Shown: one piece after another, positions 47,697 through 55,103 of the stretch | Numbering within the stretch: position 1 is the first letter of the stretch | Layout: every line of letters starts with the position of its first letter | Assembly: GCF_003258595.1 (NCBI RefSeq) | Contig: NZ_QHHQ01000004.1 | Coordinates: 620,001 to 684,000 of the forward strand | Direction of reading: 5' to 3' | Origin: Acuticoccus sediminis | GTDB taxonomy: Bacteria; Pseudomonadota; Alphaproteobacteria; Rhizobiales; Amorphaceae | DNA: 64,000 nucleotides | Translations under genes and position numbers: made by a program | The notes under the pieces: model-generated | The model's database searches: none | What the model was told of the DNA's origin: nothing | Seen by the model: only the letters and a program-made list of their open reading frames with translations

Positions 47697-48394
47697 GCGA
47701 CCTCGCCGACGCCCCGCTCTTCCCGCCGCTCCTCTCCGGCGAGGCGGTCGGCACCGACCCGTTCGCCGCGGCGGTGGAGCGGGCGGCGGCGGGGGTGCGG
47801 CCTGGGACCATCCTCTACCGCGAGACGGAGGGCGCGCTGTCGGCCGCCATCGTCCTCGCCCCGGAGCTGCCGCTGGCGGACGCCGTCGGCGTGGTCTTCG
47901 CGCTGCAGCTCGCGCTGGTCGACAGCCTCGGCGCGCTGGGACCTCCGGAGCTGGCGGTCCACCTCGTCTGGCCCGATCGCGCGCGGCTCAACGGCGCCGT
48001 CGGCCCGGTCTGGCGCGCGGCGGCGAGCCACGACGACCCGGACGCCGAGCCCGACTGGCTGGTCGTCGCCGTCGACATCCCGCTCTACACGCCGGGCGAC
48101 CGTCCCGGCGACACCCCCGAACGCACCACCCTCGCCGAGGAAGGGTTCGAGCCGATCGGCGGGAGGGCGATCCTGGAGAGCCTGTCGCGCCACATGCTGG
48201 TCTGGATCAACCGCTTCGTCGACGACGGCTTCGCCGCCATCGGCCCGACCTGGACGGCGGCCTGCGACGACGTCGGCGGCGAGATCGCCGCCCCCGTCGC
48301 CGGACGCATGCTGGGCATCGACGAGCGCGGCGGGCTCCTCGTCTCGTGCGACGGCCGGACGCGCACGCTCCCTCTCACGACGATGCTGCAATGA
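47693..48394 (+). CDS. Biotin/lipoate A/B ligase-family-like protein (DUF4444-type)
   Basis: A 233-residue protein with a ligase-like core: PGTILYRETEGALSAAIVLAPELPLADAVGVVFALQLALVDSLGALGPPELAVHLVWPDRARLNGAVG. The C-terminal part (GGEIAAPVAGRMLGIDERGGLLVSCDGRTRTLPL) resembles the small domain in biotin-protein ligases. The usual GRGRxxR biotin-binding motif is not seen, so it is probably not a plain BirA enzyme. It overlaps both neighbours by 4 bases within the formate dehydrogenase accessory operon, suggesting a role in cofactor or sulfur transfer. Family name is my best recall. Confidence 0.75.
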   Translation: MSDLADAPLFPPLLSGEAVGTDPFAAAVERAAAGVRPGTILYRETEGALSAAIVLAPELPLADAVGVVFALQLALVDSLGALGPPELAVHLVWPDRARLNGAVGPVWRAAASHDDPDAEPDWLVVAVDIPLYTPGDRPGDTPERTTLAEEGFEPIGGRAILESLSRHMLVWINRFVDDGFAAIGPTWTAACDDVGGEIAAPVAGRMLGIDERGGLLVSCDGRTRTLPLTTMLQ

Positions 48395-48864
48395 CCCATC
48401 TCGCCCGCGTGATCCGCCTCGACGAGAGCGACCTCAACGTCTTCGAGCATGCCGCCGAGCCCGGCGAGTGGGTGATCTCCGGCGCGTTCGCCTACTCCAA
48501 CTGGACGGAGGCGGACCTCACCGGCAAGCGCCGGCAGGCGTTCGCGCACGGCTGGCTCGGCCTCGAGACCTTCGGCCGTGCCTCCGTGGTGGCGGTCGCA
48601 CCGATCACCGAACGCGAATGGCAGGCGTGCGCCGAGGCCCTCGCGGACCATTTCGTCGCCCACTACGGCGCGCCGTCGCGACAGGCGGCGATGCCCGTCG
48701 CGCTGGAGGAGCTCGGCTACGCCCGCGACCTCTGCAACGACTACGAGCCCAACACGCTGATCCTGGTGGAACGGACCCTCGAACCGGTCGGCGTGCGCGA
48801 GCGCTTCCGGCCCATCGCCCCCACCGCCGCCCCGCTGGAGAGCTTCGCGGTGCACGGCTCCTAG
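48391..48864 (+). CDS. DUF6505-like protein
   Basis: A 157-residue cytoplasmic protein: ARVIRLDESDLNVFEHAAEPGEWVISGAFAYSNW, KRRQAFAHGWLGLETFGRASVVAV and LGYARDLCNDYEPNTLILVERTLEPVG. I recognise it as the DUF6505-type protein that follows the biotin-ligase-like gene in formate dehydrogenase accessory operons. Start ATG overlaps the previous stop (ATGA). Last gene of the plus-strand operon. No catalytic motif is evident. Confidence 0.72.
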   Translation: MTHLARVIRLDESDLNVFEHAAEPGEWVISGAFAYSNWTEADLTGKRRQAFAHGWLGLETFGRASVVAVAPITEREWQACAEALADHFVAHYGAPSRQAAMPVALEELGYARDLCNDYEPNTLILVERTLEPVGVRERFRPIAPTAAPLESFAVHGS

Positions 48865-48975
48865 CACGGTCGCGGCGGCCGCAGCCGGGACCCTCCGTCC
48901 AAACCGATTCCACGGCGCATCGACGCGGGCGCACTCGAGCGCCGCGACGACGGGCTTTGAACGTCGCCCGGAACC

Positions 48976-48991
48976 GGCGTACCAGTACGCC
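48976..48991. promoter_or_regulatory. Short palindrome before the ferredoxin reductase gene
   Basis: GGCGTAC (48976-48982) and GTACGCC (48985-48991) form a 7-base dyad with a 2-base centre, 45 bases before the GTG start of the reductase gene, in a 170-base gap. Candidate operator; equally it could end the preceding operon. Confidence 0.4.
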
Positions 48992-49035
48992 GCGCCCGGA
49001 CCGGAGCCGGGCGGCGGCAAGGGAGTGAAGGCGAC

Positions 49036-50235
49036 GTGGAGAGCGGTCGGATCGTCATCGTCGGTGCGGGGCAAGGGGGGTTTCAGGCCGCCGCCAGCCT
49101 CCGCCAGGAGGGGTTCAGGGGCGAGATCGTCCTGATCGGCGACGAGACGGGGCTGCCCTACCAGCGCCCGCCGCTCTCCAAGGCCTATCTGAAGACGGGC
49201 GTCGCCGACGAGCTGGAGCTCCGCCCCGCCGCCTTCTTCGAGGCCCACGACATCACGCTCGTCAACGCCACGCGGGTCGAGGCGATCGACCGCGAGGGCA
49301 AGGCGGTCGTCGCCGGTGACCGGCGCTTCCCGTACGACCACCTCATCATCGCGACCGGCACGCGCAACCTGCGCCCGCCGATCCCGGGCCTCGAGCGGAC
49401 CGTCGACCTCAGGACGCTCGCGGACGCGGCGCGGCTGCGCGACCACCTCGCCGGGCCGCGACGGATCGCGGTCATCGGCGGCGGCTTCATCGGGCTGGAG
49501 TTCGCGGCGGTCGCGCGGGCGCTCGGCCATACCGTGACGGTCGCGGAGGCGGCGACGCGGCTGATGGCGCGGGTCGTCTCGCCGGAGGTCTCCGCCCGCT
49601 TCCTCGACATGCACCGCGGGATGGGGACCGAGGTGCTCCTCGGCCAGCCGGTGGCCGAGGTGACCGAGACGGGAATCGCGCTCGCGGACGGAACGGTGAT
49701 CGCGGCGGACATGGTCCTGCTCGCCGCCGGCGTCCGGCCCAACGCGGAGCTTGCCGCGGCGGCCGGCCTCACGGTGGCCAACGGCGTCGTCGTCGACACG
49801 CAGCTCGCCACCGCCGACCCGGACATCTCCGCCCTCGGCGACTGCGCGGTTTTCCCGGACCCGCGGACGGGCCGCCCCGTCCGGCTCGAAAGCGTGCAGG
49901 CGGCGGTCGACCATGCGCGGACGATCGCGAAGCGTCTCGTCAAGGGATCGACCGACGCCTACGCGGCGGTGCCCTGGTTCTGGTCCGACCAGGCGGACTG
50001 GAAGCTGCAGATCGCCGGGCTCTCCTCACCCGAGGACGACAGCGTGCTGCGCGGGGACGGCGCGGTCCTGCGCTTCGACGGCGACGTGCTGACGGCGGTC
50101 GAGACCATCAACGACGGCCGAACCCACATGCAGGCCCGCCGCCTGATGGCCGGCGACGCGCCCCTCACGCGCGATGCGCTCGCCCCGCTCGACTACGACC
50201 TCGGCCCGCTGATGAAGGCCTCGCGCGGGCGCTGA
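49036..50235 (+). CDS. NAD(P)H-dependent ferredoxin reductase (FAD/NAD-binding, putidaredoxin reductase-like)
   Basis: A 399-residue flavoprotein. The FAD loop is GAGQGGFQAAASLRQEGF, the second LIGDETGLPYQRPPLSKAYL block is the hallmark of CamA/rubredoxin reductase-type enzymes, the NAD loop is VIGGGFIGLEFAAVARALGH, and the flavin motif is ALGDCAVFPDP. The C-terminus (WFWSDQADWKLQIAG) is the reductase C-terminal domain. Starts at GTG 49036 with AAGGGAG upstream. It should pass electrons from NAD(P)H to a ferredoxin, Rieske oxygenase or P450. No partner is adjacent; it could serve the Rieske oxygenase at 21.7 kb, which lacks a reductase. Confidence 0.92.
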   Translation: MESGRIVIVGAGQGGFQAAASLRQEGFRGEIVLIGDETGLPYQRPPLSKAYLKTGVADELELRPAAFFEAHDITLVNATRVEAIDREGKAVVAGDRRFPYDHLIIATGTRNLRPPIPGLERTVDLRTLADAARLRDHLAGPRRIAVIGGGFIGLEFAAVARALGHTVTVAEAATRLMARVVSPEVSARFLDMHRGMGTEVLLGQPVAEVTETGIALADGTVIAADMVLLAAGVRPNAELAAAAGLTVANGVVVDTQLATADPDISALGDCAVFPDPRTGRPVRLESVQAAVDHARTIAKRLVKGSTDAYAAVPWFWSDQADWKLQIAGLSSPEDDSVLRGDGAVLRFDGDVLTAVETINDGRTHMQARRLMAGDAPLTRDALAPLDYDLGPLMKASRGR

Positions 50236-50286
50236 CGCCGTGACGGCAAGCCACCGCCCCGCCGGCGGCCGAGGCGCGCCAGGTCG

Positions 50287-51117
50287 CTACCGGACAGGGG
50301 CCGGGGGGCAGCCGGCGAGGCGCGCCTCGATCCGCGCGCAGGCGTCGACCACGAGACGCGCCACCTCCTCTCGCCGCGATCCCTTGAGGCGGTCGCCCAC
50401 GCCCGCGACCGAGACCGCGGCGACGATCAGCCCCGACGGCTCGCGAACCGGGGCGCCGATGCCGGTCATCCCGGTCACGACGTAGTCCGGCAGGTAGGTG
50501 TAGCCCTCGCGCCGCGCGACCTCGGCGTGGTGGCGGATCGAGGCGGGCGTGACGGAGCGGTAGGGGTCGAGCCGGGGCCCGAGCGCGTCGATGATCGCCT
50601 CGCGCTCGTCCTCCGGCAGCCAGGCGAGGAGCGCGAGGCTGCCGGCCCCCGCCCCCAGCGGGCGCCGCCGGCCGACGTCGAGCGACAGGGCCTGCAGCGG
50701 GTAACGGCCGACGTGCCGGTCGATGCACAGCGATTCAAGGCCGCTGCGGACGGAGACGAGCCCCGTGTCCTCCACCTTGTCGACGAGGTCCATGACCTCG
50801 GCGTGGGCGCGCTGGCGCAGTGTCCCGAGCGAGACCGGAAGGCCGAGCGTCTCCAGGAACTGCGGCGCGATCCGGTAGCGGCGGTCGTCGTCCCGGCGCA
50901 GCACGTCGAGCTCGGTGAGGCTCGCGAGGGCGCGGGCGGCGGTCGCCTTGTGGAGGCCGATCTCGCGCGCCACGTCCGACAGGCGCCGGCCCTCGGCGCC
51001 CGCCCGCGCGACGCAGCGGATCGCCGCGACGGCCCGCGAGACGCTGGCGACGGTCTCGCCCTGCCGGTCGGCCCGCTCCTTCGTCTCGCGCTGCGTGACA
51101 CCCGTCTCGCGCTGCAT
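50287..51117 (-). CDS. IclR family transcriptional regulator
   Basis: A 276-residue IclR protein. The winged helix is VASVSRAVAAIRCVARAGAEGRRLSDVAREIGLHKATAARALASLTELDVLRRDDDRRYRIAPQF, and the effector domain holds DTGLVSVRSGLESLCID, GAGAGSLALLAWL and VTGMTGIGAPVREPSGLIVAAVSVAG. The ATG at 51117 has GGAGGCGG before it and avoids 67 unconserved upstream residues. Its N-terminus repeats QRET twice because of a 21-base tandem duplication in the DNA. Divergent from the flavin monooxygenase gene with 225 bases between, so it is likely its regulator. Confidence 0.9.
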   Translation of the reverse strand: MQRETGVTQRETKERADRQGETVASVSRAVAAIRCVARAGAEGRRLSDVAREIGLHKATAARALASLTELDVLRRDDDRRYRIAPQFLETLGLPVSLGTLRQRAHAEVMDLVDKVEDTGLVSVRSGLESLCIDRHVGRYPLQALSLDVGRRRPLGAGAGSLALLAWLPEDEREAIIDALGPRLDPYRSVTPASIRHHAEVARREGYTYLPDYVVTGMTGIGAPVREPSGLIVAAVSVAGVGDRLKGSRREEVARLVVDACARIEARLAGCPPAPVR

Positions 51118-51122
51118 GACAC
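51082..51122. repeat. 21-base tandem duplication at the IclR start
   Basis: CGTCTCGCGCTGCGTGACAC at 51082-51101 recurs at 51103-51122 as CGTCTCGCGCTGCATGACAC, spaced 21 bases apart. It duplicates seven codons, giving MQRETGV-TQRETKE. Only the outer copy keeps an ATG; the inner copy has ACG. A recent slippage or unequal crossing-over event is the simplest source. Confidence 0.85.
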
Positions 51123-51342
51123 CGCCTCCTGCAATGAAGACGCCGAGAATAGGCACTTCCCCGTCGAAGGCGAGCCGAATTCCCGCATTGTCTCGCTTGG
51201 CGGTACCAAAGAACGGCGGCGCGCATTGACCTTGCATGCGCCGTTTCAGATGGTTCGCCGCAAAGCGATGCGGGACTTTCCCGCGAGGACGGCGGGCCAA
51301 CCCGCCGCTCGGCAGCAACCGGTGACGAGGGAGCGAAGTGCC

Positions 51343-52743
51343 ATGGCAGAGACCGCAGTCTCACGGGGCGAAACCGCCGGGGCGGACGTCTGCGTCATCG
51401 GCGCGGGCGTGTCCGGCCTCACCGCGATCAAGGCGCTCGCCGAGGCCGGCGTGGCGGTCGAAGGCGTCGAGCGCGGATCCGACATCGGCGGGATGTGGCG
51501 CTACGAGAACGACAGCGGCACCTCCTCGGCGTACCGCAGCCTGCATATCGATTCCTCGCGGCAGAGCCTCGCCTGGCCGGACTTTCCGCTCGCCGAGAGC
51601 CTGCCGGACTACCCCTCGCACGGCCAGATGCTCGCCCATTTCGAGCGTTATGCGGACCGCTTCGCGCTGCGCGACCGTATCCGCTTCGGCACCACGGTCG
51701 TCGCGGTCACGCCCGCCGGCGAAGGGTTCGACGTCACCACCGAGCCGACCGCCGGCGGCCCGCGCACGACGACGCACTACCGGACGGTGATCGTCGCCAA
51801 CGGCCATCTCTCCGACCCGCGCATGCCGGACTTCCCCGGAACGTTCGACGGGACGGTGACCCACTCCCACCACTACCGGACCGCCGGGCCCTACGCGGGA
51901 AAGCGCGTGCTGGTGGTCGGCATCGGCAACTCCGCGGTGGACATCGCGGTCGACGTCGCCAAGTCGGCGGAGGCGACGCTCCTGTCCACCCGCCGCAGCG
52001 CGTGGATCATGCCCAAATATGTCGGCGGCATCCCGACCGACCGGGTTCTCGGCGCCCTGATCCGCCGGTTCAGGCTTCCGGTCCCGGTCGCGCGGTCGGT
52101 TTTCGCCAGGCTCGCCCGCCTCACATATGGCCGGCAGGAGCGGTTCGGCGTGCCCCTCCCCGAGCACCCGGTGTGGCGCGAGCACGCGACCCTGTCGCAG
52201 GACCTGCTGCCCTACCTCGGACACGGCTGGATCCGCATGAAGCCGAACGTCTCCCGCCTCGAGGGCGGCGAGATCGCCTTCGTCGACGGCACCCGCGAGA
52301 AGGTCGACGCCATCGTCTACGCCACCGGCTACAGGACGACCTTCCCCTTCCTCGACCACGCGGTGTTCGCGGTCGGGGAAGGCGTGCCGCCGGCGCTCTA
52401 CCGCCGCATCGTCTCCACCTCGCACCCCAACCTCATGTTCGCCGGCCTGCTGCAGCCGATCGGCCCGACGATCCCGCTGGTGGAGGTGCAGGCGCGGTGG
52501 ATGGCGGCGCTGCTGTCGGGCCGGCTGTCACTCCCCGCTCCGGCCGAGATGACGGCCGAAGTCGAGCGGCACCGCCAGTCCGTCGCGAAGAGCTACCTCA
52601 ACGCCGCGCGCTATACCCTCGAGGTCGACGCGCGCGAGTATGCGGGGGCGCTGAACGCGGATCTGGCGCGCGTCGCGAGCGCGCAACCGGCGGGCGCGGC
52701 ATCGCGACCCGCGGCGCAACCCATTGAGAAAACGGCAACCTGA
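51343..52743 (+). CDS. Flavin-containing monooxygenase (group B)
   Basis: A 466-residue FMO-type enzyme that uses FAD, NADPH and O2 to oxygenate soft nucleophiles such as amines or sulfides, or to act as a Baeyer-Villiger enzyme. It has GAGVSGLTAIKALAEAG (FAD), GSDIGGMWRYE, the identifying FDGTVTHSHHYR (FxGxxxHSxxY), and GIGNSAVDIAVDVAKSA (NADPH). The ATG at 51343 has GAGGGAG before it, 10 bases away; the frame is open far upstream without family similarity. Last 25 residues are Ala/Pro-rich and variable. Divergent from an IclR gene. Substrate unknown; an N- or S-methylated amine is possible in this genome. Confidence 0.92.
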   Translation: MAETAVSRGETAGADVCVIGAGVSGLTAIKALAEAGVAVEGVERGSDIGGMWRYENDSGTSSAYRSLHIDSSRQSLAWPDFPLAESLPDYPSHGQMLAHFERYADRFALRDRIRFGTTVVAVTPAGEGFDVTTEPTAGGPRTTTHYRTVIVANGHLSDPRMPDFPGTFDGTVTHSHHYRTAGPYAGKRVLVVGIGNSAVDIAVDVAKSAEATLLSTRRSAWIMPKYVGGIPTDRVLGALIRRFRLPVPVARSVFARLARLTYGRQERFGVPLPEHPVWREHATLSQDLLPYLGHGWIRMKPNVSRLEGGEIAFVDGTREKVDAIVYATGYRTTFPFLDHAVFAVGEGVPPALYRRIVSTSHPNLMFAGLLQPIGPTIPLVEVQARWMAALLSGRLSLPAPAEMTAEVERHRQSVAKSYLNAARYTLEVDAREYAGALNADLARVASAQPAGAASRPAAQPIEKTAT

Positions 52744-52801
52744 TCATCGAATCGGCACCGTACAATACAACCCCCTTTATATGCCGAGGGATACCGGCTA
52801 C

Positions 52802-52837
52802 GGCTCAGGCGAGATGACTCGCCGCCGGAGCTGAGCC
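52802..52837 (+). promoter_or_regulatory. Leader stem-loop before the phosphohexomutase gene
   Basis: GGCTCAG (52802-52808) pairs with CTGAGCC (52831-52837), and inside lies GGCGAG/CTCGCC (52808-52813 and 52818-52823) with a 4-base loop. The structure ends 5 bases before the ATG at 52843, so it would affect translation initiation if formed. The AT-rich CAATACAAC and TTTATATG stretch at about 52760-52782 is a plausible promoter. Confidence 0.45.
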
Positions 52838-52842
52838 CTAGC

Positions 52843-54342
52843 ATGTTTCCAAAACCGCAGCCGCAGCTGACACCGAACACGTACGCGTACGAGTCGGAGC
52901 CCATGGTGAAGCCGACCGGCTTCCGCGAGTACGACGCTCGCTGGCTCTTCGGCAAAGAACTCAACCTTATGGGCGTACAGGCCCTTGGCATGGGAATCGG
53001 GACGATTCTCGGCGAGATGGGCAAGCCGCGTGAAGTCGTGACCGGACACGACTTCCGCTCCTACTCCTCGTCCATCAAGCTTGCCCTGATCCAAGGCATG
53101 ATGGCGGCGGGGTGCAAGGTGCACGACATCGGCCTCGCCGTGACGCCGATGGCCTACTTCGCGCAATTCGCGCTGGACGTCCCCGCGGTTGCGATGGTCA
53201 CGGCCTCCCACAACGAGAACGGCTGGACCGGCGTGAAGATGGGCGCCGACCGCCCGCGCACCTTCGGTCCGGACGAGATGGGCCGGCTGAAGGAGATCGT
53301 CCTCAACGCCGCGTTCGACTTGCCGGGCGGCGGCTCGTACGTCTTCGTGAACGACTTCCCGAAGGTCTACATGGACGACCTCGTGAAGGACCGGAAGATC
53401 AAGCGGAAGCTGAAGGTCGTGGCGGCCTGCGGCAACGGCACCGCCGGTGCCTTCGCCCCGCAGACGCTCGAGCGGCTGGGCGTGGAGGTGATCCCGCTGG
53501 ACGCCGAGCTCGACTTCACCTTCCCGCGCTACAACCCGAACCCCGAAGACATGGAGATGCTCCACGCCATCGCCCACGCGGTGAAGGAGCACGGCGCGGA
53601 CGTCGGATTCGGCTTCGACGGCGACGGCGACCGCTGCGGCGTGATCACCGAGACCGGCGACGAGATCTACGCCGACATCATCGGCGTGATGCTGGCGCGC
53701 GACCTCTCCAAGCTGAAGAAGGGCTCGCAGTTCGTCGTCGACGTGAAGTCGACCGGCCTCTTCATGACCGATCCGGTCCTGAAGGAGAACGAGGCCAAGA
53801 CCGACTACTTCAAGACCGGCCACAGCTACATCAAGCGCCGCGTCAACGAGCTTCACGCGGTGGCGGGCTTCGAGAAGTCGGGGCACTTCTTCTTCAACGA
53901 GCCGATCGGCCGGGGGTATGACGACGGCCTCATCTCGGCCATCGCGATCCTGGAGATGCTGGACCGCAACCCGGACAAGACGATGTCCCAGCTGCGCGGC
54001 GAGCTGCAGAAGACCTGGCAGACGCCGACGATGTCGCCCCACTGCGACGACGAGATCAAGTACGACGTCGTCACCAGGGTGGTGAAGCGCTTCGAGGACA
54101 TGCAGGCGGCGGGCGAGGCGGTCGCCGGGCAGCCGATCAAGGAGCTGATCACGGTGAACGGCGTGCGCGTCGTCGCCGAGGACGGCACCTGGGGCCTCGT
54201 CCGCGCCTCCTCCAACAAGCCCGAGCTGGTGGTCGTGGTAGAGAGCCCGACGAGCGAGGAGAACATGCGCGCGATGTTCAAGGCCGTCGACGGCGTCCTG
54301 CGCGAGAACCCGGAAGTCGGCGCCTACAACCAGACGATCTGA
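52843..54342 (+). CDS. Phosphomannomutase/phosphoglucomutase
   Basis: A 499-residue alpha-D-phosphohexomutase. The phosphoserine loop is TASHNENGWTG with Ser122 as the phosphorylated residue, the metal loop is FDGDGDR with Asp259, Asp261 and Asp263, the sugar-binding loop is FEKSGHFFF, and the C-terminal phosphate loop RASSNKPELVVVVES. It interconverts the 1- and 6-phosphates of mannose or glucose for polysaccharide, LPS and glycoconjugate supply. Alphaproteobacterial members of this form serve both hexoses. The start could also be the internal MVKPTG codon; the listed ATG gives the full N-terminal segment. Confidence 0.93.
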   Translation: MFPKPQPQLTPNTYAYESEPMVKPTGFREYDARWLFGKELNLMGVQALGMGIGTILGEMGKPREVVTGHDFRSYSSSIKLALIQGMMAAGCKVHDIGLAVTPMAYFAQFALDVPAVAMVTASHNENGWTGVKMGADRPRTFGPDEMGRLKEIVLNAAFDLPGGGSYVFVNDFPKVYMDDLVKDRKIKRKLKVVAACGNGTAGAFAPQTLERLGVEVIPLDAELDFTFPRYNPNPEDMEMLHAIAHAVKEHGADVGFGFDGDGDRCGVITETGDEIYADIIGVMLARDLSKLKKGSQFVVDVKSTGLFMTDPVLKENEAKTDYFKTGHSYIKRRVNELHAVAGFEKSGHFFFNEPIGRGYDDGLISAIAILEMLDRNPDKTMSQLRGELQKTWQTPTMSPHCDDEIKYDVVTRVVKRFEDMQAAGEAVAGQPIKELITVNGVRVVAEDGTWGLVRASSNKPELVVVVESPTSEENMRAMFKAVDGVLRENPEVGAYNQTI

Positions 54343-54354
54343 CCGTCCGCTCAC

Positions 54355-54402
54355 CGGCCGTCGCCCGCGACGGCCGACCTGGCCGCGGCTTGCGAGCCGC
54401 GG
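54355..54402 (+). terminator. Pair of GC-rich hairpins after the phosphohexomutase gene
   Basis: CGGCCGTCG (54355-54363) pairs with CGACGGCCG (54368-54376) with a 4-base loop, and 6 bases later CCGCGGCT (54383-54390) pairs with AGCCGCGG (54395-54402) with a 4-base loop. They start 13 bases after the stop. No T-run follows, so Rho may be needed, but two strong stems in a row suggest termination. Confidence 0.55.
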
Positions 54403-54880
54403 CACACGTTGGACGACCCGCCCGGCCCCAAACGGCGGCACCGGGGCCTCAGCCGCCCTGGCCGCCGGACCGTCCGGCAACCCGGACTTCCGCGGCCGAT
54501 TCGCCGTCATGGCGCCCGAACACCCCCTCCCCCCGGCGAAAGCCGCGACTCGCACCGCCCGGAGCGGCGTGCGAACGCGCGTTTTGTTGCCTGCGACCTC
54601 TTGTGCACGCGGTGGCGCAGAAGTGATGGGCGCGTTAACCGCGCCTGTTCCCGGTTCCGTCACGCCGGATCGGGCGGCCCGGGCAGGCGGCGCCGAACTC
54701 CGCGATTCGCCGCGGATCCCCTGACGATTCTGCAACGCCGGTCAGGATTAAGCGGCTCGTCTCGCTTTGACGGAACGCGAATACCACTGGTTTACCGTAA
54801 CGCGCTAAAGACCCTCGCCAAATTCGCGGAAACGCCGACGTTAACCTCGCAACAAGACGAGCCAGTGAGGTTCGTGGGCG
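54403..54880. other. 478-base gap, no convincing gene
   Basis: Frames open on the plus strand are rich in Arg, Pro and Ser and cut across the small membrane protein start, so I read them as noise. The second half (about 54760-54880) becomes less GC-rich (GTTTACCGTAACGCGCTAAAGACC, AATTCGCG) and is the likely promoter of the genes that follow. Confidence 0.4.
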
Positions 54881-55087
54881 ATGAAACCGGCGGACGAGGG
54901 TCGCAAGGACATGGCAAATGGGGCCGACATGCCGAGAGTGCGTCGTGGTGCGAAGGCACCGCGCGCCGAGGCTTTGAGCGAGCTGCCCATGGTTGCTGCC
55001 CTTCTTGTGGCCGCCGTGGTCATCGCGCTTTTCGCGGCTGGAGGCCCGGTCCTCGACATGCTATCTGGTCTTGGATGGACCTCCTGA
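54881..55087 (+). CDS. Small single-pass membrane protein
   Basis: A 68-residue frame. The N-terminal 35 residues are polar and basic (MKPADEGRKDMANGADMPRV, RRGAKAPRAEALSELP), and the C-terminus is one hydrophobic helix (MVAALLVAAVVIALFAAGGPVLDMLSGLGWTS). A second Met at 54911 is an alternative start. It ends 16 bases before the aminopeptidase ATG, in the same direction, so it could be co-transcribed. No family is recognised. Confidence 0.5.
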   Translation: MKPADEGRKDMANGADMPRVRRGAKAPRAEALSELPMVAALLVAAVVIALFAAGGPVLDMLSGLGWTS

Positions 55088-55103
55088 AGTCACAATAGAG
55101 CCT

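Noticed and set aside
54409-55098. 229-codon frame before the aminopeptidase
   Set aside because: Arg/Pro/Gly-rich and overlapping the more protein-like small membrane frame at 54881-55087.
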